DNA of 64,000 nucleotides from Dipteris shenzhenensis. Its lineage: Eukaryota; Polypodiophyta; Polypodiopsida; Gleicheniales. The notes under the pieces are model-generated. The model searched no databases, was not told the DNA's origin, and was given only the letters and a program-made list of their open reading frames with translations. The stretch lies in assembly GCA_047967505.1 (NCBI GenBank), contig CM106538.1, one strand, 5' to 3'. Position 1 is the first letter of the stretch. Every line of letters starts with the position of its first letter. Shown piece by piece: positions 23,138-35,500 of the stretch. The position numbers and the translations under genes are program-made.

Positions 23138-25622
23138 TGTCCTCTTCCTATTTGTAGTGGAGGCTCTGGCTACTTTTTGAGATCATAGGTGCCGGGTCTC
23201 ATAGGGTTGAGGCTCCCAATTAGGCAAGAGGAGGAGCTCCTTGACCCAAAGTTTGCAGATGACACGGCCTTATATGTTGAGGGCACCACAGCGAGTCTAG
23301 AGAGAGTCAGAGGCACCTTGGCTATCTATTGTGAGGCCTCGGCGGCACAGATCAACTGGATGAAACCCAGAGGCTTCTTCACGGGCTTTGAGGAGACACA
23401 GGAGATCCGTGAGTGGGGGAGTGACTTTGGTTTCAGATGGATACCGCGGGGCTAGACAACAAGATACCTCGGATGCCAGGTGGGTATTGACATTACAATA
23501 GAGCAGCAAATTGCCGCAGTCCTTGAGAGTGTTCAGCGCAAGCTTCTCTATTAGAGCTCGGCCAAACTCTCCCTCGCAGGTCATGCCTTAGTGGCAAACC
23601 CGGTCCTTCTTGCCACTGCCTGGTATATTGCCTCCTGTTGGTGTTTTCACAGAGGATGCATTGGGCAGCTCCGATAGTTGATACAGAACTTCCTCTGGAC
23701 AGGTTCACACAGCACGAGGAACACTAGGGCCCGAGTAGCTTGGCAGATGGTGATCATGCCGCAAGCACTGGGAGGTTTGGGTATCATTGATCCGGAGATG
23801 TAGAGCAGGGCCCTTTTGGGCAAGCTGGTGGTTCGTGGCCTCACCCAAGCCTTGGAAGCTCCTCTTACAGAGAGGGCTTCTGAGGAACACCCCACGCACT
23901 TGGGGACAGTGGCAGCCTTCATATAGATGGATCTTCTCAGAGGCACCCCTTACGGGAAAGGGCTCCCCCCTGATGAGGAGCCTTCACAGGGTTTGGCAGA
24001 GACTAGCAGGGGGTCTCATATGTGCTCCGCCCAGATGCAGAGAGAAGTTCAAGCGTCAGCCCCTTATGTGGCACCCAGAGGTCGGAGATCAGGAGGGACG
24101 TATGCTTGGGCAGCGGACTCACATTGGTTGGGCACAGTGGGACAGTGGTCCAACAGGGTCCTTTGGTCACTGGAGCAGACTACCTATGGAGGCAGAGGTG
24201 AGGCTTGATGTCCTAGCGCATCTGAGCGGGACAGGGCAGCGGATGGGCGAGATCGACTTAGCCATTCCTGAGTCCTGGTATTAAGGACTTCACATTTGGA
24301 GAGACAACAGATGGCTGGGGCAATTTTCCGGTACTGGTGTTCCCTTGAGGATTTTGATGCAGCACGACAGCACGCACCCCAGCTTCTTCCATGTAGGACC
24401 TGGAGGCCTACTGTAGCCCCTCACTGGGAGTGACCCTGAGATGGATGGGAGCCTTGATGGGATACACTAGTAGATGATCAAAGTGGTAGGACGCTTGGGG
24501 AAGGAGTGGCACATCAATCCTCCCAGTATCTCAAAGCAGGACGCCTCTAGATGGCACCTTTGGCTATGGGAGGGTAGACCCCTGAGGGAGGTCTAGTGGG
24601 ACCCCGGGGAGTGGTTCTAGCCCTCCAAGGGTGGCCTAGCTAAGACAATAGATGAGGTACCTTTCTTTTCCTACACCACACGGATTGGCAGGAGACTTCA
24701 GATGGACTCGTCGAGATGGACTCCCTCGAGGGAGAGACACTGGGAGACCCAGAGAGTGCCCCGGGATGTTCGCTCCAGGTTTTGGACATGGTTGTGGTCT
24801 AGCTTGCGGTTGAGGAAGATTTCTTACTTCTTCTGGCTGGCAGCCTACAGAGGCTTGCCCATCGGCCCGTTGTTGGGGCAGATGCGAGTGGAGGGGCAGT
24901 GCCATTGCTGCTCAGATGGTGTCCTAGAGACTATCCCACACTGCCTATGGAGCTGTCGTAGCGCAGCGAGGATTTGGATGAGAGCCTCAGGATCATGACA
25001 CACATGCAGAGTCTTCACAGAGACTACGCCTGGGGGATGGTGGCTTGGTTGACAGAGGGAGGACATGCGTTCCAGATTGATGAGATCTCCCCAGCCTACC
25101 GGATACAGGGTCAGAGCATTCAGAGGATTGCACTCCACGAGGAGCCCCCCCTAACGCCCTAGCTCTTCCTTCCCCTAGGGAAGACAGTGTTTGGGAGGTG
25201 GTAGCCAGCATCATGGCTTGGAACATTTGGGTGGCTCGCTACAATCTCATGATGGGAGAGCACCCAGTTCCACCCTCGATCACCTTGATTGCCATCTGGC
25301 AGGATATCATTTACACTCTACGATCCACCTGGGAGCATGGGACTCTAGGCTCCAGGGCGACTATTGAGAGGCGTGCACATTTCTACAAGGCTTGGCCTAC
25401 ATCTTCACTCCGCGAGGGATTTGCTGGCTGTGTAGTCCCCCCACTTGGCTGTTAGCCCCAGTTCCCGAGATCCCCTAGGCAATGAGCTGGGCTTCTCTGG
25501 AACAGGCCAGTTTTTCTTTCAGCCTTTTTCGATTTTTTCATACTCAGCACCTTTGGGGCTGTTGTCTTGTATGAAATCTTTCAAGCATTAATAGAAGGTT
25601 CCTTTCTTGGGGGAAAAAAAAA
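23138..25622 (+). mobile_element. LINE-A copy, 5'-truncated in RT
   Basis: The best LINE-A copy here. It starts in RT just before VVEALATF, runs through LRLPIRQEEELLDPKFADD (active-site FADD intact at about 23250) and AAQINWMKPRGFF, and has an in-frame TAG at 23453-23455. The thumb region follows to about 23900. Downstream, about 24055-24280 gives WHPEVGDQEGRMLGQRTHIG and EIDLAIPESW. The zinc-binding box CHCCSDGVLETIPHCLWSC lies at about 24899-24955. The 3' UTR ends CTTTCTTGGGGG followed by an A tail at 25614-25625. Stops are mostly TAG in place of Trp or Gln. The tail abuts a copia integrase frame, so LINE-A appears to have inserted into copia. Confidence 0.9.
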
Positions 25623-25625
25623 AAC

Positions 25626-27505
25626 TCCTTAAACCAATTGAACACTTCAGATTTTCTTTTCATGAGAAAGAGCCAAGTGAGCCAGGAGTAATCCTCAATG
25701 AATGTGGCAAAATACCGATACCCTCTATGGATTGTGACATTCATTGGTCCACAAACATCACTATGCACAATCTACAGCACCCTTTGTGCTCTTACTGAAC
25801 TTGGACCATCCTTTTGGAATGGTAGGCGATGCAACTTTCAAAGAGCACAAGCTTCACACACCTCCTGAGGGGGCTGCTGTAATTTTGGCAATCCTTCAAC
25901 CATATTATGATTATGCAAATATGCCAAAGCTCTGTGATGGGCATTGCCAAACCTAGCATGCCATAAATCACCTGGAGTAGCAGAAGAGACAGCCATAGCA
26001 TGTTGATTATAAGGCTGAGCATCAAGCTTGTAAAAACCCATGCTGGCCTCATAAGAGCCTATAGCCAAAATCTCATACCCTTTCTTTGGATCCTTGATCA
26101 TGCATTGATCATCATGGAATTCCACAAGCATGTACTGATCATGAGCCATGGATGGAATAGAAACAAGGTCTTTCCTCAAGTCAGGAACATACCAGACATC
26201 ACGGATATACTTTTCATTTCCTAAATCCAAAAGGATGGGAATATCTCCCACTCTCGTGATGTCTTGAGTGGCATCATTGGCACAAGTAACCTATCTGCCA
26301 TGAAAAGGTTTGATTTCTTCAAACCAGTCTTTCCTGTGAGTCATGTGCTTTGATGCACCACTATCTAGATACCAAGTATCTATGTCAGTAAATGAGGAAT
26401 CACGATTCACCAGATGAAGCAAGAGAAGCATCATGTGCAACTAAATCCCCCCTGGCACCAAAGTTGTCCTAAAATGCGGGAAACACATAATCCTTTCCGT
26501 CTTGTGCAAATTTTGCATGAGATGTTGAAGTGTTGGCATTTTCAGCTGGTGCCACATAATTACTACTTGTGCCTTGCCTCTTTTTCTCATTGGCAATCCT
26601 TTTATGGCACATTGCAATGTAATTACCAAGCTTCTTGCAATAATTGCATCTGCCTTTCTTCACCTTTGCACCTTTATCTACATTCCTTCCATTTTTGTTT
26701 GCATTCCCCTTCTTCCTGGGCTGATAAGCATGCTGCTGGTCTTTCTTTGAAATTTAACCTTTCCATGAGTGGCAAGAGCTTGCTCACTCTGACCAGAGGA
26801 ACGGGCTGAATTGGAAGTGTGCGTTTCTTCCTGTAAGAGCAAGCCACCTTACTCCTCAAAATTGAGTGGAGCAGCCCTGAGCTGGTCGAGGAAGCAATAA
26901 ACGTATCATATGAGGGTACCAAACTATTGAGGGTGATAGAGACCAATTTCTTGTCTTCTATATCCTCATCAATAGCTACGACCTCATCCCGAATGTCAGT
27001 AATCTTTGCAATATGAGCTGAAATAGTTTGACCTTCCTGCATGGACCAATCATTGAGCTTATTGTGCAAGGCAATGCTTCTTGCTTCATTCTTCACATTC
27101 CACATACTTTTCACTCTATCTTAACCTGCCTTTGAAGTCTTGCAAGACTTGATAGTTGACTTAATGTGTGTCTTCACAGACCATGCAATCAAAGACAACC
27201 CCTGGACATCCCTGCGATCAAACCTCTTATGATCCTCCATGGGAGCAGTAGTAGAAGACTGAGTGGTAGTGACAGAAGTGGAAGATGCACTCATGCTAGA
27301 TCCAACAGGTCTAGCCTCATCACCATTCATGATGTCCCATAAGCCCTTTCCAACCAAGATATTCTCAAGTGTAAACGACCAACAAAGCATAGTTAGGTCC
27401 ATCCAACTTATCTGCCTCAGTCATGATACCAAAATTCTCATTGAGGGACATGATTGCAAGTTCAAGAATAATTGCAAGTGTACCTGCAAAGGAAAAGACA
27501 ACTGA
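25626..27505 (-). pseudogene. Ty1/copia gag-protease-integrase remnant
   Basis: Minus-strand order is gag, zinc knuckle, protease, integrase. The gag runs from about 27505 to 26680 and includes MWNVKNEARSIALHNKLNDW and LVSITLNSLVPSYDTF. The knuckle at 26607-26648 reads CNYCKKLGNYIAMC, with Asn where the zinc-binding His should be. The protease core DTWYLDSGASKHMTH lies near 26370-26330 and keeps D-S-G. Pre-integrase WHARFGNAHHRALAYL and CEAC follow near 25940-25840. The integrase core begins LHSDVCGPMNVTIHRGYRYF at about 25768, and runs through FKEF into the LINE-A tail at 25626. RT and RNase H are absent. Frameshifts at about 27115, 26670 and 25800 and an in-frame stop near 26290 make it defective. 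Confidence 0.92.
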
Positions 27506-28094
27506 GCCATTTTCTTCTCAGCTGGAGTAGAAGAAAAACTAAGGCAGGAATGCAAATGGTGATCTAGAGAGGCAAATGGTGAGCTGGAGAGGTAATGGGC
27601 AGCTGTACAGTTGGCAAGAGCTAGTCTTGGGCTGCAAAGCCACGGTGTATGTATGTATGGATGGCGAGGCAGCTGTCAGGGGCTGTGGGCAGGAGAAATG
27701 TACAGAAATTAGTAAAAATCAGCAAAACGTAAATGATATTGCTGGTATCTTCTGATCTGATGTTCAGAATGAAATTCTGAGAGCATGAACAGCTCCAAAA
27801 GGGGGGTAAAATCCCAAGACAATTGGTCAAAACTCCAAGACAACTAGTCAAAATTACTCCGAGTTGCCCAATGTAGCTATAGAACTTTCGGTATCCAAAA
27901 TTGCCTGAAAAAATGCGACTAGAAATAACTAACACTCAAAATCTGAGGAGTGCTTCATGGTGCAAAATTTCGCAACACTCAAGACAGCCAAAAGAGAAGT
28001 CGACTAGAAATAACTAACTTCTTCTCTGCGAGACAGAAGTGCAACAGGAGCATGCAGGAGAACGGGGAAGCAAGTGACAGGGCTGGAAGGACTA

Positions 28095-28106
28095 GCTCTG
28101 ATACCA
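28095..28106 (-). promoter_or_regulatory. Primer binding site, initiator tRNA-Met
   Basis: The minus strand reads TGGTATCAGAGC, complementary to the 3' end of plant initiator tRNA-Met, five bases from the LTR edge. Confidence 0.9.
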
Positions 28107-28111
28107 CATCA

Positions 28112-28249
28112 TGTAGGAACAAGAATGGAGAAGAGTTGTACTCCAACTGAAATGTTTAACCAAATGAGGTACAAGTACTTGGTATATATAGTCCAAGTAC
28201 TAGAGCACACAAAAACTCTAAAATAGACTAAGTCCTAGTCTATCCTACA
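28112..28249 (-). repeat. 138-bp copia 5' LTR
   Basis: The LTR is bounded by perfect 7-bp inverted ends, tgtagga and tcctaca. It contains a TATA-like tatatata (minus-strand ctatatatacc) and lies next to the primer site. It is the only LTR of this element in the window: the partner at the 3' end is gone with the pol half. The short length fits several plant copia lineages. Confidence 0.85.
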
Positions 28250-28254
28250 CCACC

Positions 28255-29440
28255 ATATCATTATACTATATCTCTATAGCAGGAGAACCCAAAAATTTTT
28301 TCCTCGAAAAGTGGCATATCAGGAAGGTTATTTCTATGCGTCCCCGTCGATTCTGGATTCTTGATTTGACTTGCATGCAGATGAGATTGAAGCATCACAT
28401 CACTCCTAGATTCTTTGTCCTTGTTCAGATCACCGTGGATAGAGCTTCCCCTTTTGCAAGTGTGGGAGTGCTTTCCCCAGTTGACTTTCCTCCTCTTGAT
28501 AGGAGGAACTTTTCCTAGGAGAGGGATATCTCTGCTACCAAGTCGGGTAGGGTTTTTCATCTGGCCTCTTCCTCTCACCGATGAGTATTGTCAGTTGGAA
28601 TGTTTAGGGCCTACACAAACTGGATTTCAAGGATTGTGCCAAGTCGGGTAAGCTTCTCTCAGGGCATATTTTTTGGTCACCCGCCTAGGGCACCAGGGGA
28701 GGTACTTGCCTTTCTGTTTCTTCTTCGATGCTATCCTTGGTGATTGGACATGGGATCATAGTTTCCTCTAGAGCTTAGTGGATCATTCTTTTGATTGGTG
28801 GGCATAAGGTTGGTTTCTTAAAACTTTATGCCCCCAATTTAAGAGGGGACCATGTCCTTCTATGGAAGGAGCTACTTTCTTGGTCATGCATTGCAGAGTC
28901 TTGGATCATTGGGGGTGATTTCAACATGGTTGAAATGCCCACAAACAAAAGAGGTGGTAGGAAAGGTGGTATCTACTCCCTAGAGAGAGCAGCCTAGGAT
29001 GCCTTCCTATTTCGATACAGTGGCAGAGATGCTTGGCATGATGATTCTTTCCACAATCAGCCACAGTCACTCCTATTTTCTTGGTCGAACAGAAGGTTGC
29101 AGATGCCTATCCATGCATGGATTGACAGATTTTATGTGGATGATTGGGCTCTAGATAGAGGTGGGACAATATGCATTACACCTGGGGTGTCCACTTCAAA
29201 TCACTTTCCAGTTGTTATGTTTGTTTCAGATCCTCCTGTGAGGAGTCACTCTGCCAGTATCGGGATTCCAAATGCCTTCTACGCAGAGGAGGGTCTCACA
29301 GGGGCAGTGTTGTGGACTTGGGTATCTCATATGCATGATGGGCAGCTTCCCCCGTCAGATATAGTTGCAGCCCTATTAGATATTAGTGACTTTTATCATT
29401 CAGTTGCCCGTATCATGAGAGGTGAGATCCTCAGGTGAGA
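28255..29440 (+). pseudogene. LINE-B ORF2 endonuclease region
   Basis: This begins the long LINE-B copy. At about 28581 the frame reads MSIVSWNV, then a TAG, the usual start of an L1-type apurinic endonuclease. 28791-28997 gives FLKLYAPNLRGDH and WIIGGDFNMVEMP, the central GDFN motif with catalytic Asp and Asn. 29097-29438 gives AWIDRFYV and later STSNHFPVVMF, where the catalytic SDH motif reads SNH. The 28255-28580 part is probably the ORF1 end or the spacer, but no RNA-binding motif can be seen. ORF2 is broken by stops and frameshifts, so the endonuclease is dead. Confidence 0.88.
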
Positions 29441-31317
29441 GATATGTTTTCGCCAGCAGTTGGCTGCTCTTCAAAGGAAAGAGCATAAGAGGCCTACAGA
29501 TGCTTAGGTTCAGGAGTGCCTTGCTGCAGCAAGGGCTCAGTAGCAGTCATTGCTAGATCAGAGAGTAGAGTATGCCTTTCATGCCAGAGAGTCATTTTAG
29601 ACTCAGATGAGACAAATAAGCAATTCTTCTCTACTCTTGGCCCCATACATAGTAAGGAGAGCATTTCACAGCTTGTTGACTCAAACAGATTTTTATAGAC
29701 ACATCTAGATGCCGTCTTGCAAGTAGCCACAGATTTCTATGCCTCCCTTTTTACTGCAAATCCCAACATACAGGACAGATGATGCTTGAGTTGTTTTTTG
29801 GCAGCGCTTACCTATGTTGGTGACTGGAGATATGATAGTCTCACTTGACGCACCATTCACCAACATAGAGTTCAGGATTACTCTCTCCGCCCTTAAGAAG
29901 GGCAAGTGCCCTAGTTCAGATGGGCTTACACCCTCTTTCTTTATTTCATTTTGGGATCAGATTAGAGATCACATTACCTGAGCCCTGCAAGGCATTTGGG
30001 ACTCAGGTGAGATGCCAGACTCACTTAAGGAGGGCCTCATTCATCTTATCCCAAAAGGGGGATGCAGGAATTTAGTGTCTCAATGGAGACCGATCACTCT
30101 GTTGGGTACTTTGTACAAAATCTTAGCAAAAGCAATTAGCCTATGTTTGCAGTCCTTTCTTCTAAATCCTATACATGATACGCAGACGAGATTTGTGCAT
30201 GGCAGGAGCATCTTCGATAACATCTTCTCATTTTGGAAGGCTTCTGACTAGGCCATGAATAATGGCCATAGGCTTGCCATTCTACTCCCAGACTTTGAGA
30301 AAGCTTATGACATAGTAGACTGGGGCTTTCTAGGGGGTACCCTCGCTCGTTTTGGATTCAAAGATGCATGGATCAGAGGGGTGTCAACTCTCTACAGATA
30401 AGCCCATAGCCAGGTTCTCATTGGTGGAGTCAGGGGAGACAGGTTTCGGATTACCAGATCGGTCCGTCAGGGATGCCCTTTAGCCCCCTTTCTTGTTTTA
30501 TTTGTGGCTGAAGTTATGAGCTATTACCTTAGAGCTCAAGCTGATATTATAGGGTTGAGCCTTCTGTTGAGGCAGGAGGAGGAGCTTTTGCATAGTGAGT
30601 TGGCAGATGATACGGCTGTTTTTTGGGATGCCACACCACAGACACTCACCTCATTCAGGATAGCCTTGGATTTCTTTTGCACTGCAGCAGGGGCTCATAG
30701 CAATTGGAACAAATCCAATGGCTTTTGGATTAGTGATGAGGACACTCTAGACTAGGGGATTGACATAGGATTCACCTAGATTCAGAGGGGTGTTTCCATC
30801 AGGTACCTAGGATGCTAGGCTGGGGTGGGCATCTCTCCAGCACAACAATTTGCTCCCGTGCTAGAGAGCATCAGAAGGAAACTCATTTTTTGGAGTTTTG
30901 CCAAACTTTACCTTGCATCCAGAGTAGTAGTTGTGAACCAGGTATTATTGGCTAGTGCCTGGTTCGTTTGCTCATGTTGGTGCAAATCTAGAGGTTATAT
31001 ATCTCAACTCATGAGACCTATCAGAACTTCCTTTGAAGTGGATTAGATGGCACCTCAGATGTTGTAGCCAAAGTGGCTTGGGAGACCCTCATTCTGCCCA
31101 CAAGGGAAGGAGGTCTGAATATTATTGATCCGAACTTGTAGTGTATGGCCTTGCTCTGCAAGTTTGTAGTGAGAGGATTGATGCCTGGACAGGAGCCTTG
31201 GAAAGATTTTTTTTTACACAACATTCAGTCTTGTACACTTTCTCATGGGGAAGATTGGATGGGCAGCTCGAGATGGATTTTTACTTCAGCGCATCTTAGA
31301 TCTCCCTCTTTCCCTCT
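29441..31317 (+). pseudogene. LINE-B ORF2 reverse transcriptase region
   Basis: The connecting region (ETNKQFFSTLGPIHSKE near 29610) leads into RT. The palm begins near 29895 with KKGKCPSSDGLTPSFF. Then come LIPKGGCRNLVSQWRPITLL at 30045, RFVHGRSIFDNIFSFW at 30190, LPDFEKAYDIVDW at 30285, SVRQGCPLAPFLVLFVAE at 30460 and the active site ELADDTAVFWDATP at 30596. After it are NWNKSNGFWISDEDT and the thumb, with LASRVVVVNQVLLASAWF near 30910. In-frame stops at 30249, 30753, 30777 and 30816 are all TAG. At 31318 it is interrupted by an inverted LINE-B fragment, and it resumes at 31671. Downstream parts are in the entry at 38658. Confidence 0.93.
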
Positions 31318-31670
31318 TTTTTTTTTTTGAAAAGATCACTTCATTAAGTATGATTGAAAACCACAAGAGCAAGCTCTAATGCATGAGTCCAGCATGCCAT
31401 GCATGAGAAGAAAATAAACAGCTCGAAAAGAGCTAACAAAAGTCGAAGGTGGAGGCTAAAAATGCCACCTCAACCCTAAAGAAGACTCAGAGAAGAAGGG
31501 AGATCCTCTCCAAACTCTGAAGAAGGTAGCCCTCCTAGAAATAGTTGCTCTCGAGGATCCCTGCATGCTTGACCAGATGGCCACCAGAGTATGTATAGTA
31601 TCAGTCCATATACTGGCCATAGACTGGAAGGGATGAACCTATGAACCCTCCATCGCCTCCATACATCTGT
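31318..31670 (-). mobile_element. Inverted LINE-B 3' fragment nested in LINE-B
   Basis: On the minus strand this is a LINE-B 3' end: C-terminal codons (EAMEGS-like text near 31650-31640) and the 3' UTR, ending in catacttaatgaagtgatc and a tail seen as T's at 31316-31329. It is flanked by a 15-bp target duplication with one mismatch, tccctctttccctct at 31303-31317 and tccctcttcccctct at 31671-31685. The interrupted host LINE-B continues in order after it (IDRHPIMWNDYFLDEHGR at about 31750). So a short, 5'-truncated copy of the same family jumped into it. Confidence 0.88.
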
Positions 31671-31973
31671 CCCTCTTCCCCTCTCATGGCTGCCATTCTG
31701 AAAGCTTAGGACAGCTTCAGAGGCACTGTTCCACCCTCCTCTCGTGAAGAAATAGACAGGCATCCAATCATGTGGAATGACTATTTTTTGGATGAGCATG
31801 GCAGATCACTAGGAGTGTCACATTATATGCAGTGGTCTAGATGGGAGACGGGACCTGCTTCCATAGTAGGCGCTTGGAAGGCTTTTAGGAAGCTTCCAGA
31901 GGATCAGAGACTCATATCAGTTAGCCACCTCAAAGGGAGTACAGTCAAGATGCAGCAGATAGATGCAGCCATA
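31671..31973 (+). pseudogene. LINE-B ORF2 segment between two insertions
   Basis: The segment encodes REEIDRHPIMWNDYFLDEHG and HYMQWSRWETGPASIVGAWK and ends in MQQIDAAI at the chromovirus insertion. It links the RT part upstream with the C-terminal part that resumes at 38658 with AEWMDTDDMP in another frame. The preceding part (31686-31740) is frameshifted. Confidence 0.85.
31969..31973. repeat. Target-site duplication ccata (left copy)
   Basis: Five bases directly outside the chromovirus LTR, repeated at 38653-38657. Confidence 0.93.
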
Positions 31974-32494
31974 TGACACATCCCAGCACTCCTGAAACCC
32001 CTGATCTGCAAAATAACCACACACAACATCAGAACTGAGCAGGCTGCTCACCACCCAACCGTGACATCTACGGGATGTGATCCCGAATCAGAAGATGTCC
32101 CCCCGAGCCACGAGCTGAGCTACTGGTACGAACTCCCAATCAGATCCCAACCAGCCTGGTGTCCCATACCACCAGGTGGCGCTGTGAAGCCCTGGATCTG
32201 CCACTGGGCCTTGGGCTACGCTAAGATGCAGGCGCGCATTCGCGACACAATCCAGGATCAGACCTAGCACCTGGGAACGAGACTTGCTCCCAACTGCTCA
32301 CTGAGAACTGAACCCCCTGGGCCTCTTTTATAGACTCGGGCCCCGGCGCCAAAAATAGCGAAGACCTATAAATAGTTCGTACCCTTGCCACTCAACCCGA
32401 GAATCAAGCCTGCCTAGCTCTAAGCCTCCCCAGGCTAACCTGAGCTAGTTCTGTGTACCTAGTACACGTCAGATACCGATCCGTGCACATGACA
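31974..32494 (-). repeat. Chromovirus 3' LTR (521 bp)
   Basis: Begins tgacacatccc and ends cacatgaca on the plus strand, with TG...CA ends. It matches the LTR at 38132-38652 over its full length with only three substitutions seen by eye (32238, 32240, 32268). Since the element is on the minus strand, this is its 3' LTR. Confidence 0.97.
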
Positions 32495-32496
32495 TA

Positions 32497-32509
32497 CTCC
32501 CCCTCCTCT
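32497..32509 (-). promoter_or_regulatory. Polypurine tract
   Basis: The minus strand reads agaggagggggag, two bases before the 3' LTR. It is the expected site for plus-strand DNA priming. The gag-pol stop codon lies right at its edge, so coding sequence runs nearly up to the LTR. Confidence 0.9.
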
Positions 32510-35500
32510 AAGAACTCACTCCTGAGTTCGGTAAGAAATCGGGAAATGTTCTTTGGAGGTTTTGTAATGTCTCCCATGTTGCATCCTCCTCAACACGATC
32601 CTTCCACTTAATCTTGTATTCCGTGATAGTACGATTTCGAATCTGTCTTTCACGAAATTCAAGAATAGATTCAGGTTCGTGAGGAATAAAAGTTAAATCT
32701 GTAACTTCTATAATCTCATGAGGAGAAACAATTTGATCATCTGCACCCAATACTTCTTTCAGTCTACTGACATGAAAGACTGGATGTACTTTAACATCAG
32801 GAGGCAATTCTAGTCGATATGCAACTGGTCCAATTCTTTTAATGACCTTGAATGGGCCACAGTATCTGGGGGATAATTTCGGAACCAAACCAGTACTGAG
32901 GCTCTTGGATTCCTTAGGAATTCGCAAATATACCATCGTTCCTTCAGAGAACTCTCTAGGTGAACGATGTCTATTAGCATAAAATCTGTCCCGATCTTGG
33001 GCACTTCTAATAGACTCCTTGGCAAACTGCAACATTTCCTGCATGTCTTGCAAGAAGTTCTTAGCAGCATCATTTTGAATCCCTTTTAATCCAACCATAA
33101 CTGGTGACTTAGGTTGAAACCCGTACATAAGCATAAAAGGACTATAACCTGTACTAGAATGCTTTGTACTGTTGTAAGCAAATTCAATCATGGGTAGATA
33201 ATCTTCCCATGAAGACTGTCTCTTAGATACATATGCCCGAAGCATGTCTTCAACCAACTGGTTGACCTTCTCTGTACTGCCATCGGATTGTGCATGATCC
33301 GAGGAACTCATACTTAGAGTAGTTTCCAACTTCTCAAATACAAGTGTCCAGAAGTTACTTGTAAACTTTGAGTCCCTGTCACTGACTATGTCAGATGGCA
33401 AACCATACAGCTTGAACAAGTGGTCCACAAACTCGTGAGCCAGCTGAACAGCTGAAATAGTTGTTCTTGTAGGTAAGAATCTAGCCATTTTTGTCAAACG
33501 GTCGACTATGACCCAAATAGAGTCATGACCCTTGCGCGTTCGAGGTAAACCAGTAATAAAATCCATGGAAATACTTTCCCATTTATTACCTGGAATCTGT
33601 AATGGCTGTAATAAGCCCGCGCTCCTAAGGCGTTCAGCCTTAGTAACCTGACAAACTCGGCAACCTACCACATAGTTCTCTACAAATGCACGCATCTTAG
33701 GCCAATAAAAGGTATGCTTCACAAGAGACAGAGTCCTATGTATACCTGGATGTCCCGCACTAGGAGCATCATGACACTCCCAGAGAATCTTGGATTTTAG
33801 GTCCAGAACATCAGGTACACAAATCTTTTCATTCCGGAACAGCAAGCCGTTCCTAATCATCCACTGACCTCCCGCCGCCTGTATCCTAGGTGGCACAATC
33901 CCTGAGTCCTGGTCAACCATGGAGCTCCCATCCTGGACTCTCTGCCAATAAGAACTGAAATGACTATCAGTTGCGTATAGCCCTCTCAAGGATTGAAATA
34001 GGTCTGAGGATATTTCCGTAAATGACAAAGCATTTACAAACTTAACTCGACTTAAGGCATCCGCCACCCTATTCAACGAACCCTTACGATAACGTATTTC
34101 GAAATCAAAATCCTGCATTAACTCTGCCCATCTAGCTTTCCTTCCTCTCAAGTCTGATCCATCACACACATACTTAATTGACTGGTGATCAGTCAATACG
34201 AGGAACTTTGAACCATACAAGTAGTGTCTCCAAACCTTGAGAGCATACACTACCGCATAAAGTTCCTTCTCGAGTGTGGGCCAACGATATTGAGTGTCGT
34301 CTAGCTTCTTACTCTCAAAAGCTACAGGTCTGCCCTCTTGGAATAGAGCTGCCCCAATCGCATAATCACTCGCATCGGCCTCTAAAACATAAGGCCGGGT
34401 AGGATCGGGTAATGCAAGAACGGGTGCTTCCTTGATAGATAACTTCAAGGTTTCAAAAGCCTTGTTCATTGCATCATTCCAAGGGATCGGTTGAGTAGAC
34501 CTGCGTCCACGACCTTTCAATATGTTGGTCAATGGTACCGTGATTTGTGAGTAATCACGGACTGACTTCCGAAGAAATACCGTAAATCCTAGAAAAGAAC
34601 GAAGTTGTTTCACAGTCTGAGGTATAGGCCAATCTAAAACCTTCTGGATACGATCCAGATCAATGCTAATGCCTTCAGAAGAAATCTTGTGTCCTAAGTA
34701 AATGATCTCCTTCATAAAGAAGTCACATTTACTCATCTTGGCATAAAGCTTATGCTGTCTTAGAACAAATAAGACAACCCGGAGGTGTCCTATATGATCC
34801 TCAAGCGTTTTACTATATACCAAGATATCATCTAAGAACACGACAACAAATTTGCCCAGATAATCTCTGAACAAATCGTTCATCATCTGCTGAAAAGTAG
34901 CAGGAGCATTGGTCAAACCAAAAGGTAATACGAGGAACTCGTAATGACCATACCTAGTCCGGAATGCGGTCCTATCTATGTATTTAGCATAGATACGGAT
35001 TTGGTGATAACCCGTACGCAAATCAATCTTAGTGAAATACTTCGCTCCGGCCAAACGGTCTATCAAATCATCAGAACGAGGTAAAGGATAGCGGTTCTTA
35101 ATTGTAACTTTATTTAGTCGTTTATAATCTATACACATCCTCCAGGAAGAATCCTTCTTCTTTCTTAAGAGGACAGGTGCACCCCAAGGAGATTTACTTG
35201 GGCGGATATAGCCCATATTCAGGTAATCCTGAAGCTGGATAGCTAACTCATCCTCCTCTACCTGGCTCATCCTATATGGTGGTACACTGATAGGTTGAGC
35301 CCCTGGGACTAAGTCTATGCGATGATCTACTGCCCTTTCTGGAGGTAAACCTTCCGGCAGTTGAACTGGGAATACGTCCTTAAAATTATCTAACAACGTT
35401 CTCAATTCTCGGTGTTCAAACACACTTAATTCATTTTTGTTAATTACTGAAACAACAAATGAAGAAAGTGGAATCAAAACACACTGATAGACATCATAAT

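Noticed and set aside
32061-32267. 68-residue frame in the LTR, repeated at 38219-38425
   Set aside because: It recurs only because the LTRs are repeats, lies antisense to the element and shows no protein features.
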